DNA of 64,000 nucleotides from the NCBI GenBank assembly GCA_009823395.1, contig CM020513.1, positions 4,050,501-4,114,500 on the forward strand, written 5' to 3'. The position numbers and the translations under genes are program-made. Below the pieces are notes generated by a model. That model was given only the letters and a program-made list of their open reading frames with translations, had not been told where the DNA came from and ran no database searches. Source of the DNA: Thamnaconus septentrionalis. Taxonomy: Eukaryota > Chordata > Actinopteri > Tetraodontiformes > Monacanthidae. Below are positions 1 to 11,726 of this stretch, one piece after another; the first letter of the stretch is position 1, and each line of letters begins with the position of its first letter.

Positions 1-1340
1 ATTTTACCATCTAGAATTTTGAATTTGGAAGTATTCTGTTGTGCTAAAGTCTGACTTATTTTGTATAAGATAGATAGTTAGTTAGATAGATAGATAGATA
101 GATAGATAGAAGAATTCAGAGGTGGCGCAAAAATACTTACAGACGCTGTGACATATCCGTCCATCACGTAAACACGGCAGCATGAGAATCTTGGTCCTCA
201 CTCGTTGTGACGTTTCAACTCTTTCCTATTTCTTCACAGCCGTTTTAAAAAAAAATCTGCCTGGTCGAGCACTGACTTCACCAGAAGACAAATGGGAAGT
301 GAGAAACCTGCAGTGTGCTGTTATAATAATCAGTCTGTTTAACTCTGTCATCAGCTAGTTCCTATAACTGACTGCTGTTACTGGATGAGCATGAGAAGCG
401 TAGTTGCACGTTAATGCAGCCTTAAGAACTATTCCTGAGGTTGTCGGCAATGGAATTTATAATTCCTATGAAAATTTGGTCCGCTTTAAATACACTTTTA
501 TCTTGAAACAGTATCATTATTATTATTGTTATCATTATTATTATTATTGTTACTAAAGGGCATGTATAACTGCTCTAAATTTGTTTTATGAAGCAACACT
601 CTTGAAATAGGAATGCAAAAATTAACACTTGTTAACACGCGCATTCAGCACTGGGCAGCACTGGCAACTTCCCATAACTTCCTTTTCTGAGAGTAGAGCA
701 GAGTGTAAACCTCAAAACAGTGAAACGAGGGCTTCAGCTCACAAATTATTACTAAGAGGGAAAAACATGCCTAGTTAGACTTCATGGTGCATTCCACTGA
801 TTTACTCATCATTTCTATAATGCCCCGGTGATGCACTCAAAGGCAGAAAATCTTTTTGTTGAAGTGTGTTACTGAAGACAGCCAGCCGCATGCAGAAACC
901 AAAAGTGAAGTTTTGGAATTGTACTGGTTCCCCTTTTTTTTTTAAAACTATGCTGCACGGGCCAGTTTGAGGAAGTGTTGACCAAGAGAATGTAGCCAAT
1001 AAAAACAAAAAACAAAAACGGAAACGACCTGAGAGCTCCGAAATTGTTTGTCTTGTTTGTCTTTCTCATGAGGCCCCCAAAGCGGTCAACTCAACCAGGG
1101 ATAGATGCCGTTTGCTGTGAATATACATCTGAAGTGTACTTAAAGTAACATGTAATAGTTGTATTTGCATTTATTTTCATTCTGTGTCTCTTAAAGGTGC
1201 AATATGATGTAGATGATGTATATGTAGAAAGTCACCTTTCCAATAATGTGTCTCTAGATTGACAGACGTGAGCCCATCCTTCACCTGTTTTGCCTGTTGC
1301 ATTTTTGCGAAAGCGAGCGCTAATGTACTCTGTAACGGAA
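1..1340. other. Intergenic sequence upstream of tmem178b
   Basis: No exon is recognisable here on either strand. The stretch is AT-rich, with a TAGA tetranucleotide run near its start and short ATT-type runs around 510-550. Open frames are short and lack family resemblance. Confidence 0.6.
69..111. repeat. (TAGA)n microsatellite
   Basis: Slightly imperfect tandem TAGA units with a few TTAG variants. Confidence 0.9.
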
Positions 1341-1344
1341 ATCA

Positions 1345-1520
1345 GCCCGTTGTGATGTCACGTAGGCCAGAGCAACCTCTCCCAGGTTAGTGGTTAGCAT
1401 GCAACCTCAGCCAGGCCCCTGAGATTGCCATGTTTATTGTCCCTTTCCAAAACACATGGTCCACTAAACCACAAGGTTTAGTGGAGGCTGTACACAAAGG
1501 GCTAAATATGCTGCATTTTG
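1345..1520 (+). repeat. Dispersed TGATGTCA-core repeat, copy A
   Basis: Member of the dispersed family described in the findings. It has the core TTGTGATGTCAC at about 1350-1361, then an AGGTTAG-like block, a CCTTTCCAAAACACATGG block and a GGCTGT..AAAGGGCTAAATATGCTG tail, in the same order as the copies at 40.1 and 52.1 kb. Confidence 0.6.
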
Positions 1521-1849
1521 GAAATCAGTTTAAGGTTAACTAGTCATCTCAGGCTGCATGAAAGGGTCTAAAATGTCAGCAATGTGAAGTCTTTCATAGC
1601 TGTGGCCATAAGTGGATACCTTGAAGAAAACATTAACTGGTGCCCACTAGTCCTGCCAGATTTGTGAGTTTTTGCATAAAATTAATTTTTTTTTTTTTTA
1701 TCACATTGTACTAAAACTAACATTTGCCTCCTCTTGCCTTATTTTCCCAGAATATGATGCAATGATGTTTGGCCCTATTAGGATGGAAATTTACCAGAGC
1801 AGATGTGTTGCAACAGCTTCCTGTGAAAACTGGGGGCCCGCTGTGGGGA

Positions 1850-2347
1850 TTCACATGCTCTCGCTCTCTGTGTGTTTCATAACAGGGCACTTTGGCCGAC
1901 AGCAGCCGCGCGAAACGCGTCTGAAAACGTGAGGAAGAGCACTCCCTTCAGGATCAAAACTTTGCCCATCTCGACGCGTCTCTCCCGGTGCGAAGCGCAG
2001 GCCTGTCCGCCCGAGGCTTGTTTTGCCTTCAAATATTTGCTCTGTCTCCATCTACTGGCAATTAGGCGGCGGGGCTGACCGGGGATCCGGGCCAGACTGA
2101 CTTCAAGAGGCAGAGAGGAGGCAACCCAAATATCCCCCCCACCGCTTGCCTCGGAATTTGACTCCTCAGTTCGCGGCGCTTGACGAATCAAAGAAATGAG
2201 GGCTCCGGCGATTTATCTGCGTTCCGGTTTTGCGCTCAACGCCGAATTCCCCCCCGACCTGAAGCACTGACGGCGGCAGCCAGGAGCGGAGCCCCTGCCG
2301 TCCCACGGAATCATCGGCGACGCATCACACCACACCGCGCGTGGAAC
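1850..2347 (+). promoter_or_regulatory. tmem178b: Probable tmem178b promoter and 5'UTR (CpG-rich)
   Basis: GC and CpG content rises sharply from about 1900 and stays high through exon 1, as in a CpG-island promoter. No TATA box is obvious. The reading frame stays open upstream of the chosen ATG as far as an ATG at 2180, but that extension has no resemblance to the family. The true transcription start cannot be placed from sequence. Confidence 0.45.
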
Positions 2348-2747
2348 ATGGCTGCTATGAGGATTTTAACCGTGGCGGGTCTCTTTTTGGCATTCTGCGC
2401 TCTGGGGCTCATCGCGATCGCGATCAGCACCGACAACTGGTACGAGACGGACGCCAGGAGGCACCGCGAGCGCTGCAAGAATTATTCCAACAAAAGGAAC
2501 GACCCGGGCTACATCTACATCTCCAACAACAACCTGCCCCTGCGCATGATGCCGAGGGATAAAGCCGTGAGAAGTGGAGGCTCCTCCGGGGGCGAGACGC
2601 CGCTGCGGGCCAAGCGGCACATCTTGCCTCCCGCCTCGGCCATGGAGTCCCACTGCAGTCGGCAGTACAACTCCACCATCACCGGACTGTGGAGGAAGTG
2701 TCACCGCGAGGGCTTCGACTTGGAGACGGAGGATTTGATCTTCAAAG
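2348..2747 (+). CDS. tmem178b: tmem178b exon 1 (transmembrane protein 178B)
   Basis: First of four coding exons of a predicted 299-aa, four-pass membrane protein (about 294 aa in human TMEM178B). The exon codes residues 1-133 plus one base. The start (MAAMRIL) sits in a strong context, with A at -3 and G at +4. Residues about 5-26 form TM1. The conserved WYETDAR block follows at 31-37, then a long lumenal or extracellular loop with a potential N-glycosylation site (N108-S-T) and a GLWRKC motif typical of claudin/PMP22-type first loops. The loop has a Gly/Ser-rich segment (about 76-84) and a RAKR sequence at 87-90. The A paralogue is known as an ER regulator of calcium entry; the role of B is poorly defined. 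The exon ends at a phase-1 GT donor. The B paralogue is preferred over A because of the match around YNST..GLWRKCHR and in the later exons. Confidence 0.93.
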
Positions 2748-2838
2748 GTTTGGCCTCTGGGGGGGAAGGGAAGGGGGTGTTGTGTGTACATTTTTTCCAT
2801 TTCATTATTTCATTATTTCATTATTTATTTTTAAGCGG

Positions 2839-2840
<2 letters not shown>

Positions 2841-2870
<30 letters not shown>
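2841..2870. repeat. (GT)n microsatellite
   Basis: Pure GT run in tmem178b intron 1, about 90 bp after the exon 1 donor. Confidence 0.95.
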
Positions 2871-2871
<1 letters not shown>

Positions 2872-3202
2872 GTCGTGTGCTCCCTCTCGGTGAGCACCTC
2901 CAGTGCAGGAATGCGCTATCCAAGGTTCTGATACTGCGCACAGGAGCCCCGGAGGCCCACGCACACGGAGCAAACGCTCACATTCACTATTGCAAATCGA
3001 CGCGCCGTGTTATTTCGCCTGCACAAAGGGGGCACGTTGTAGTAACAGAAAGCCCTGCGCGATATTCTACTCCACGGTTGTGTGGGTGGATGGTTGTGTG
3101 GGAGAGGGAGGGAGGGGGGGAGGGGGTGCTTTTCCTTTTATTTCCCCCCCTTTTTTGTTTTCTGAGATGGGAGGCAACGGAGAAAGAGGAGAGCCTCGCT
3201 GA

Positions 3203-3693
<491 letters not shown>

Positions 3694-3724
3694 TAGAAAT
3701 CAGTGGGGGGAAAAAAATAAATAA

Positions 3725-4129
<405 letters not shown>

Positions 4130-4835
4130 CAGTGCGGCCGGCCCGGCAGACACCTGTCTCATCCCGACACGGTGACGAGCCCTGATTTAGAGACAGAGGT
4201 CCACACAGGGACTCTTGCAGGAGTGGAGGAGGGTGAGCCTTTTGCACAGACTGGCACCGAGGACGGCACAGCACGCTGGCTCTCGCTCACACGAGACACA
4301 CGAGGACAGAAGAGGCGACATTGGACTGCGGACAGTCTTGGTTCCTCTGGTGCTTTTTTATTTTTGTCTTCACCCCCTTCCTGCCCCTCCTTTTACGAAT
4401 GAACTGTTCAGTGTTATTGCTTGCTCTTTCAAGAGGAGAATATATGAACTTTCCTTCTTGTCGAATTTGCCAGTACCAGAAGAGAAAAAAAATAATAGTG
4501 ATGATAAAGAACAAAGAGAAACCACTGGCAGAATAAGATGGATAGCACAACTTTGAAATCTGTATTGAAGCTGAAATTATGGATGTGTGGCGTCACATGT
4601 CAAAGGGCAACTGTGTATCATTATGTACCCATTCCAAATCAAGATATGTAGGCTACATGTACTTTTGAACTGTATGTATGCAGATGCATTCGTGTTTACT
4701 CAACGAAAAGAAAAGAAAAGAAAAGAAAAAAAAACAACAACCATACGAGCACTGAGATCCAACTGTGTTTGAGGGAAATGTTTTGATGTTCTTGAGGTCT
4801 CAGAATATTTTTGAGAAATAAAAAAAGCCATGCAA
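4130..4835 (+). other. tmem178b: tmem178b 3'UTR
   Basis: AT-rich non-coding sequence following the stop, with an AATAAA at 4817-4822 as the first good polyadenylation signal. It contains an (AAAAG)n run at about 4706-4730. The end is inferred from the signal only. Confidence 0.55.
4817..4822 (+). promoter_or_regulatory. tmem178b: Candidate polyadenylation signal of tmem178b
   Basis: Canonical AATAAA about 690 bp after the stop codon. Confidence 0.55.
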
Positions 4836-5760
4836 AACTTGTTTTTGCTCATGTAACAGCCCGTACTGGCGGAAATACGGAGCTCTTTGTGCTTGGTCGC
4901 ATTGGAACACAACATTTTTACAGTTTTATTTATAGGCAGGGAATGCGGATCGAGGGAGTGAAAAAAAGCGTTTATGGCACTACTTTTCAAAAAGCAGCTT
5001 TTTTGTCATACTTGGAAGTTGCCGCAGCGAGGAGTTTTACTCAACCACTTCTGAACACTCACATGTGAAAATGTCAGCGGCCGGAGGGTTGAGTCAGCGC
5101 CAGCTGAGGCAGATAAAACACACCAGAGAAAGTGAAGTAATTGTAACTGCTGGCAGTGCAGCGAAATAAACGCCTCACTCACACAAATGGTCCGGTCGAA
5201 ACAACGCCCAAATTTTGACTCAGTTTACACAGATATCCAGCCACTGTTTCAGCTCTGTAATTATTTTCCAACAGATTGTGAGGGAAATTAAATCTTTATC
5301 ACTTGCACTGCGATTAATTGTTTCTCTGCATCTCTGCTTGTTTGTTGGGCTGATTAAGTCATAATTCCTGGTAATTAGTGAGCTGGAGTTGTTATTTGCA
5401 GCCGCAGTGTTCCGAAGAAGCCCCTGATGCTGGTTAAAAGCAACACGGGGACCCCGGAGATGGTGTGTTTCCTTTCTAATTACGAGCTCTCGACATAATA
5501 AATCATCCTATTTTTTTCTTTCTGAATTAAAAGAGCAGAGGAAAAAAATGAGATAAGTGACAAAAAATACCTGCACTGCCGCTTTAATGAGGAGGAAGAG
5601 CTATAGCTCCTGCCCGTGCCCGCAGCATTAATAAGTCATTGGACTCCGTCAGTGGTCTAATTACTCGACACACTCCCAGCACGGATGCACATGGTTAGAG
5701 CGCTTGAGCGGTGAGCTTGGCTCAGCCGCTGCACAGTTATTTCTAACTCAGCTGCTCCGT

Positions 5761-5799
5761 GGATGGATGGACGGATGGATGGACGGATGGATGGATGGA
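5761..5799. repeat. (GGAT/GGAC)n tetranucleotide repeat
   Basis: Tandem GATG units with interspersed GACG variants. Confidence 0.9.
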
Positions 5800-5983
5800 G
5801 TGACAAAATGCAAAAAAATAAACACAGAGATAGTGGACCAAAAATTGTACCAGTTTTGTTGAAGTCAAGATCTTCATATATGACAAGATGGCTAATCATC
5901 ACAATAGGCAGTGTCCAACAGGGGACGCTATTTTAAGCTACTCTAACCTGCATTACTCTCCTGTAAACCAACCAATCTCTGTA

Positions 5984-6033
<50 letters not shown>
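5984..6033. repeat. (TAGA)n microsatellite
   Basis: About twelve nearly pure TAGA units. Confidence 0.95.
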
Positions 6034-6961
6034 TTTATTAACAATCTCAAGGTCCAGATCAAAAAACAGACATACAGACAAACAAGCAACAAAATAAGTA
6101 ATAAAGGCTTGTTTGTATTTATTATGACAAAAGTCCTCACACTAAGTGGAATCATAGACAGGAAGTACTAATGTTGCTCTACCATGGAATCAGCAGCTAG
6201 TCAAATGATGACAAAGACAAATGACCACGAAAGCAGGGAGAGGGAAAGTTTTCAATGCCAAAACAAATCTGCTCTTAAAAAGAAAAGAATTAGTAGAAGT
6301 GATTTCTAATAAATGAGCTCGTAAAAACGAGTGTATCTGTATCACCCTGGATCAGAGCATTTCTGCAGATGTGGCTCTGACAAAGGAAGCTCTGTGAGCA
6401 GCGGATGTGGGTTTAAACTCCTTGAGAAGTGCAATAAAGTTTTTTTTTTTTAACGTTGACATTATTATCCATCTTGTTAACTTTCTTCCATAAAAAAAAC
6501 AATAAGCGCGGGGCGGTAAAAGCGTGAACCGTGCAGCCTCAGCAGCAGGATTCAGACGGTTCTCATCTTTCTAATAATACCACCACAGCGGCCTGAGGCT
6601 CCAGGGCTCTGAGCGCTCAGCGTGCTCTCAGGTCGACTGCGCTCTGCATTCCTGACCTTTCTTTGTTTGTCCTTAAAATACGTTGGTAAGGAGAACCCAG
6701 TCTAACTGCCAGTAATTGGGCCTTTCCCTCTCCTAGGACATTTCTTTTTTTTGGGGGGGCCCCCCGAAAATCAAATTGTCAAGCTGTCGAACCGTCTGAT
6801 GAGTCGGTCAGAGGCAAAAAAAAACAGCGGAGAGCCTGCTGCTCCTGAGACGTTCTGTCGACCCACAGAGTGGAAACTCTCAACCGAAAACCTCAATGAG
6901 CCTGGCGAACCCTCTGCAGTGCCCCTGAAAAACAAAAAGAGCCACGCACACACGCACAGCA

Positions 6962-6963
<2 letters not shown>

Positions 6964-6998
<35 letters not shown>
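6964..6998. repeat. (AC)n microsatellite
   Basis: Pure AC run of about 17 units. Confidence 0.95.
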
Positions 6999-7002
<4 letters not shown>

Positions 7003-7724
7003 GTATGGTTTCTGCATATGCTGGCGGAGACCCTGCAGCTCGGGGATCTTCTGGACGTCGGCGCTGTGCTGTGAGCTACACAGCGGAGCTGTTTTCAGAA
7101 AGGGGTCCCTCAGGGGAAGCTGGACTGTGAGGAAAACCAGACAGAGGAAATCACACCCAGTTGCGCCCACGGCAGCCCATCTGGCTAAGCCCACAATATG
7201 TGCATGGACATTATCTGTGCAGCAAAGAAAGGGGGGAAAAATAAAAGAATTGCATGCTGGTGGCGGCGACTCTGCGGTTAGCGGGAACGCTGGCAGCAAC
7301 TGGGTTTTTTAATGACGATTATAAACAAAAATACCAACTACAGAAGGTCCTCGCAGCACTAAAATAGAAATAGGAGGGAAGCTTCACCTCAGGATTCCTA
7401 AAACTGTGTGTCGTAAAAAAAACCCAAAACAAAAAACGGTTCCATATTTTGACGGGAAAAAAATTACACACGGTGGCTAACTTCTCAAATTATGACCAAA
7501 AGAGGGGATAATGCCTGTCCCTCCGGAGGTCAAACACATTCCATGTTTGACTGAATGGGTGCCAGATGGAGGAGGTAGGCGGCGACGGGCCTCGGGTGCC
7601 CGTCAAGGCCGGTGCATGGGGACCACTTTGACACAACAGCCGCCGCTCGCCAATCAGCAGTGACAAACGACAAACACATGCGTGGCGGCCGGGAGGAAGG
7701 AAATGACAAGGCAGGTTGTCATGC

Positions 7725-7750
7725 CTTGTGGCGGCGAACGCCGCCACAAG
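7725..7750. repeat. Perfect short hairpin, 11-bp stem
   Basis: CTTGTGGCGGC at 7725-7735 is exactly complementary in reverse to 7740-7750, around a GAAC tetraloop. It lies just beyond the fibin 3' end. Confidence 0.8.
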
Positions 7751-7889
7751 TGTTTACAGGAATCCTAGAGCTTCAAAGGATGGGGACGGCTGGGTTGTCG
7801 GATGAGTAAGTTGGCGGAAAGCGGCGGGAAAGCTGATGTTTACTCGGTGTGTGGACACTGAACATGCATAAACAACATCACTTTGGTGT

Positions 7890-8180
7890 ATTTTTTTTTT
7901 CTGATGTTTTATTAGATTTAACAAGATATAAATCCACTTGGAGGCTTTGATTTTAACGCTTAATGGGAGGATGAAAGAGGTTTCCCTCTCAAAGGTTTCC
8001 AGGTCTGTCTGTCCGTCTGTCCGTCTGTCTGTTTCCACGCTGACTCAGAGGAATGTGTAAATGTTTTTCTTCCAGGCTCCATTTAATGACACATCCCGAG
8101 CACGGGGAGAGGTCAGGGCTAGTCACGGCTCTCCTTGGACGGAAATTCATAGACCCACACTGAACTTTGGCTCGAGTAGG
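7890..8180 (-). other. fibin: fibin 3'UTR (minus strand)
   Basis: Non-coding sequence after the fibin stop. The minus-strand AATAAA at 7908-7913 is the nearest good polyadenylation signal, so the transcript probably ends near 7890. The exact end is inferred. Confidence 0.5.
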
Positions 8181-8807
8181 CTACGAGCCGACGTGGAGGT
8201 ACTCCGTCTTGAGGCGGTTGAGCCTGGTGCCGTGGCTCCGGATGATGAGGGACAGCAGCTCGTGTCTGTCCTTCAGCCCGGCCGAGATGTCCGTGGTCGC
8301 CCTCAGCGCGCTCCGGATCTCGCCCACTTGCTTCATCACGTGGCCGTTCAGCTGCTGCTCCTCGCGCAGCTCCGTCTCCTGGCTCTGCTTGAACTTCACC
8401 TCCAGCTCCAGCAGCGACTTCTCCACGCTGGTGAACGCCTCGCCGATCTGCGAGATCTCCCGCTGCAGGAACATGCCGTAGTTGTCCTCGCCGTCCAGGT
8501 CGTGCGCCACCGTCCGCCCGATGCCCTCCAGCAGGCGCGCGGCGTCCTCCGCCTGCAGCTTGGTGATGATGAAGTCGTCCCGCACCGCCGCGTCCTCATC
8601 CTCCGGAGCCGCGCAGTGGCGAGCGTCCGAGAACTTGAACAGCATCTGGCACTCCTCCATGTCCTCGGTCTCGTCGTAGTCTCCGTCCGGGACGAAGAAG
8701 TGGTGGAAGGTCCCGTTGGAGATCTCCGCCTGAAGGGGCCCCGAGTAGACCGCCGAGCACAGGGGCGAGGACGCGGCCAGGATGAGCAGCAGTGAGACGG
8801 GATCCAT
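8181..8807 (-). CDS. fibin: fibin: fin bud initiation factor
   Basis: Single-exon secreted protein of 208 aa. Residues 1-19 (MDPVSLLLILAASSPLCSA) are a signal peptide. The mature part begins with the family block YSGPLQAEISNGTFHHFFVPDGDY, split here as YSGPLQAEISNG and TFHHFFVPDGDY. It then has an acidic stretch, EECQMLFKFSD, a DLDGEDNYGMFLQRE block, SLLELEVKFKQ and a C-terminal IIRSHGTRLNRLKTEYL block. These features and the length match vertebrate FIBIN. In zebrafish the protein is secreted and needed for pectoral fin bud initiation, linked to retinoic acid and Wnt signals upstream of tbx5. The 8807 ATG has a strong context (A at -3, G at +4). An in-frame ATG at 8888 would add 27 residues ahead of the signal peptide and is rejected. 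The gene is intronless as in other vertebrates. Adjacency to ano3 matches human 11p14. Confidence 0.93.
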   Translation of the reverse strand: MDPVSLLLILAASSPLCSAVYSGPLQAEISNGTFHHFFVPDGDYDETEDMEECQMLFKFSDARHCAAPEDEDAAVRDDFIITKLQAEDAARLLEGIGRTVAHDLDGEDNYGMFLQREISQIGEAFTSVEKSLLELEVKFKQSQETELREEQQLNGHVMKQVGEIRSALRATTDISAGLKDRHELLSLIIRSHGTRLNRLKTEYLHVGS

Positions 8808-9060
8808 GGTTGCGCGCAGCTCCGCTCTCCTTCCCTGCCTGTGGCCGGCCAGCATGTGAAGTGGCAGCGGCAGGATCCAGCAGCGCACTTTTCAGCCCCG
8901 CTCAAGTTACACACGCGCGCTGCCCCGTCACCTAAAAGGCGCAGACCACGTGTTTGCGCCCGGAGGGCCCCGGTGACCCCGAAGAGCCTCAACCGCGCAA
9001 CAGAGTCACCCCTGTTCCCAAAATAAAACCGCGCAAAAAATAACTGCGACCACCGCAGGT
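8808..9060 (-). promoter_or_regulatory. fibin: Probable fibin promoter and 5'UTR (CpG-rich)
   Basis: The CpG-rich sequence that covers the coding region extends to about 9030 and then drops abruptly into AT-rich DNA. No TATA box is clear. Placement is inferred from composition. Confidence 0.4.
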
Positions 9061-9469
9061 CGTCATGTTGACGTTGGGCCACCAGTTTAATCTCAACTAA
9101 GACAAACAGAACTCAGCGAAAGGTTTCATTCAAGGTTTTTCGCAAAAATTGCCAGCGTCTTTTTCATTGAATGACACTCCAAACAGAACATAATCATTCA
9201 AGTGTCTGGGTAGTTTTGAACTATATCAAGTTTGAGATTGTAATGCAGCAAAAGTGCAAAGGATTTCATAAATAATGACAAGTGAGTTATTGATAAGTGA
9301 GAGTATGAAAGTCCCACGTTATAACATTTCTTACTTTTTGTCCCCAGTCTTCACTGGACAGGATCACACAATTGTTTATCTGAAAAAAAACAAACAAACA
9401 AACTGGACAGCTCTCCAGCAAACAGCATAATTAGTCCTCTGTTTACAGCCTTCTTGAACCTTTGTCAGA

Positions 9470-9605
9470 GCCTCCATGTGTTTGAATGGGGGAGAAAGAA
9501 AAAGGAAAACAAGGTGGCCTCAGAGGGCGGAGCAAACACCTGCCAGGGGCTACTATCACCTGAGAGAGGTATCAGTGGCCTCTTGTGATGTCACAAACTC
9601 TGGAT
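9470..9605 (-). repeat. Dispersed TGATGTCA-core repeat, copy B
   Basis: Reverse-oriented copy. It shows CCATGTGTTTGAA, GGGCGGAGCAAACACCTG and the core TTGTGATGTCACAAA at 9583-9597, in the mirror order of plus-oriented copies. Confidence 0.6.
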
Positions 9606-9659
9606 TCCAAAAGCTGCCTGAGATTATTGGTGGAGCTGGATTTTAAAGTGTTTCATAAG

Positions 9660-10060
9660 CTGCGTTCACATTACCCACAGAATTGCGCAAATCCTAAATA
9701 TCGCAATAAAAAAACTGGTCATGGCAACACCTAGATTCCGAAAAACCTCTCAAATATGGTTAAAAGGTTTTCACGCACTCATGAGGTGGTTTTTCAGACG
9801 AATCCATATAGAGGTATATCGCAAAATGTGTCACTTGCGTGGTCATGTGACCAGTTCACTTCAAGTGAAAAACAACCATTCTTGACAGCAAACAAACATA
9901 GTTCTTGTAAATCTTGCAGGACAAGATTTTACGAGAATTACGGCTTATGTACTTCTCACCATTCAATGGAAACACATGCAAATCGCAATCATACTTTGTC
10001 GAAATTTTAGAAATTTCGCTTTTATTTTGCAAAAAACTGTAGTGGAAACACAGCCATATA
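9660..10060. mobile_element. MITE-like element with degenerate TIRs
   Basis: The left end GCTGCGTTCACATTAC resembles the reverse complement of the right end (GCTGTGTTTCCACTAC). The interior holds repeated gcAAAATTTCG/CGAAATT-type segments but no transposase frame. Flanks share CATA, a possible target duplication. The superfamily cannot be assigned. Confidence 0.45.
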
Positions 10061-11689
10061 TGTTTATAAAATAATTCAGCATTTAATGAGCACAAAAAAA
10101 ACAGTATTAATTTGCAGTTATCTTAAACTCTGACTTTTTTTTTATATCTCTTATTGATAAACAGCCTGTACAAACAACAATAACAATGAGATTCCTGAAG
10201 TTGGAACAAGACAATACACAATGTAAAGATTCACACTTTAAGAAAACTACAATTCCAGTCGGCTGTTTTCAGACTCTGGTGTGCACAAGTGACATTATAA
10301 CAGGGAAAACAGCCATTCCCAAACATAAAGGTGTTTTTGTTTGGCTCCTGGGCCTGAACGGGGGCAGTTAGCGCTCCGTCTGATGACGTCAGTCAGGTGA
10401 TCGCATTACAGCAGTGCGGCAGGAGTCCCGCTGGGCTTTCGATACCCTCTGCTGCACATCCTGTCCCGGGTAATCACATCACAATGGGGGAGTGTGTGTG
10501 TGTGCGCGCGTGTGGCGGGGGGGGTGGCCTTCGATCGGGCTCCTCTCGTGTCAGCAACACTAACTGGAAACACGTGGCATGCCGTAAACACAGTGCTATA
10601 CAGGCGGAGTAACGAGCTGCTGAACCGTCCTGTATGTATATACGGGCTGCGCATAAGTTCTGCCGCTGGCCAGAATACAACATCAGCAGGGGTGCTGAGC
10701 AAGATGCAGGCGAGAACCCACACGGGCTGCAAAGTCGGTCGAGATGCTGCAGGAGCTGCATTCAGGAGGAGCCCGTCGGTTGACGAAGGGACTGAGGGTC
10801 AGCGAGAGGCGGCCGTAAAGGAAGACGGACGACGAGGAGGCTTCAAGAGTTCAGCAGAGAGAAGTGACCCAGCAGGGAGAGCAGAGGGACAGGGAGGCGA
10901 CCTCCTCAGGAGGAGTCGACGTGACGGGTCGCAGCAGGGCCTCGCACTCGACCGGCCACTAGGGGCACATGATGGAGTAGGAGCCTTCAGAGAGTCGAGA
11001 ACAGAGGCGACAGAGCAGCAGGGCCAAGAGGAGCAGCTTGAATTCACAGTTGATTTTATTCCTGTTATTTCCAAACTATGAGAGAATGTCGGTCAGGGAG
11101 AATGTGGCACTTTGTCTTTTGCTGCTGAGAAAACAAAACTGTTGTGACCTCGTTTCTCACCCCCAGTTCCGCACCTCCTGTTTCAACTGGACACCATTCA
11201 AGGCTCGGCACCGTGCAGAAGAGAAGAGACAAGAATTCAAAGCTTTTTTTCCCCCTTCTCTTTTTTGGCTGACCCGATAGCACAAACTGCAAACACAACA
11301 CAGGCGCTCACACATCCAGCCACTGACGCTTTGTTGGATCGTCCGCATGTCTGGGATCAGCCAACATTTGTCTGGAGGGCGGAGTCACACTAACCTGACC
11401 CTTTTCTGACATCATTTTGGTGACGACGTTTGTTTGAGAACACGCTTTCTGGGAAGTGGAGCGGGTGGAGGAAGTGAAGGCCTCTTATCGGTTCACGTGG
11501 GGTTGACAGCTTTCTTGAGAAACGCTGCTGAAGAAATAAATGAATAATACAAAGCCTTTAAATAAACACTCACCGTCCTGGTCCTCACTGTGTTTATCGG
11601 CCTGTTGTAAACTAAACAGCAGGGAGTGCTCAGGCAGTTTTTACAGGCCATTTTTCATGCACACCACTTGCGACTGATCCAAACGAGCG

Positions 11690-11726
11690 GGACTGAGCTG
11701 AAACTGTCGAAGTTTCAGCTCAGTCC
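11690..11726. repeat. Perfect hairpin, 16-bp stem, 5-nt loop
   Basis: GGACTGAGCTGAAACT (11690-11705) pairs exactly with 11711-11726 around the loop GTCGA. Confidence 0.85.

Larger units (their letters stand above)
4836..7889. other. Intergenic tmem178b-fibin (tail-to-tail genes)
   Basis: No coding exon recognised. It holds an AT-rich stretch with several TAATTA-type sites (5220-5660), GATG and TAGA tetranucleotide runs and a CA run. Because tmem178b and fibin are not neighbours in human, an ancestral rearrangement junction probably lies here. Confidence 0.55.

Noticed and set aside
2180..2347. Upstream in-frame extension of tmem178b (MTNQRNEG..)
   Set aside because: No family member has it and it precedes the N-terminal TM1; likely 5'UTR.
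8061..8795. 244-codon plus-strand frame
   Set aside because: Antisense shadow of fibin; its composition follows from the real gene's codon bias.
8808..8888. Upstream in-frame ATG extending fibin by 27 residues
   Set aside because: It would place residues ahead of a clear signal peptide; the inner ATG has a strong context and family fit.
10494..11081. 195-codon plus-strand frame
   Set aside because: Arg/Gly-rich low-complexity reading of a CpG-rich patch without splice or homology support.
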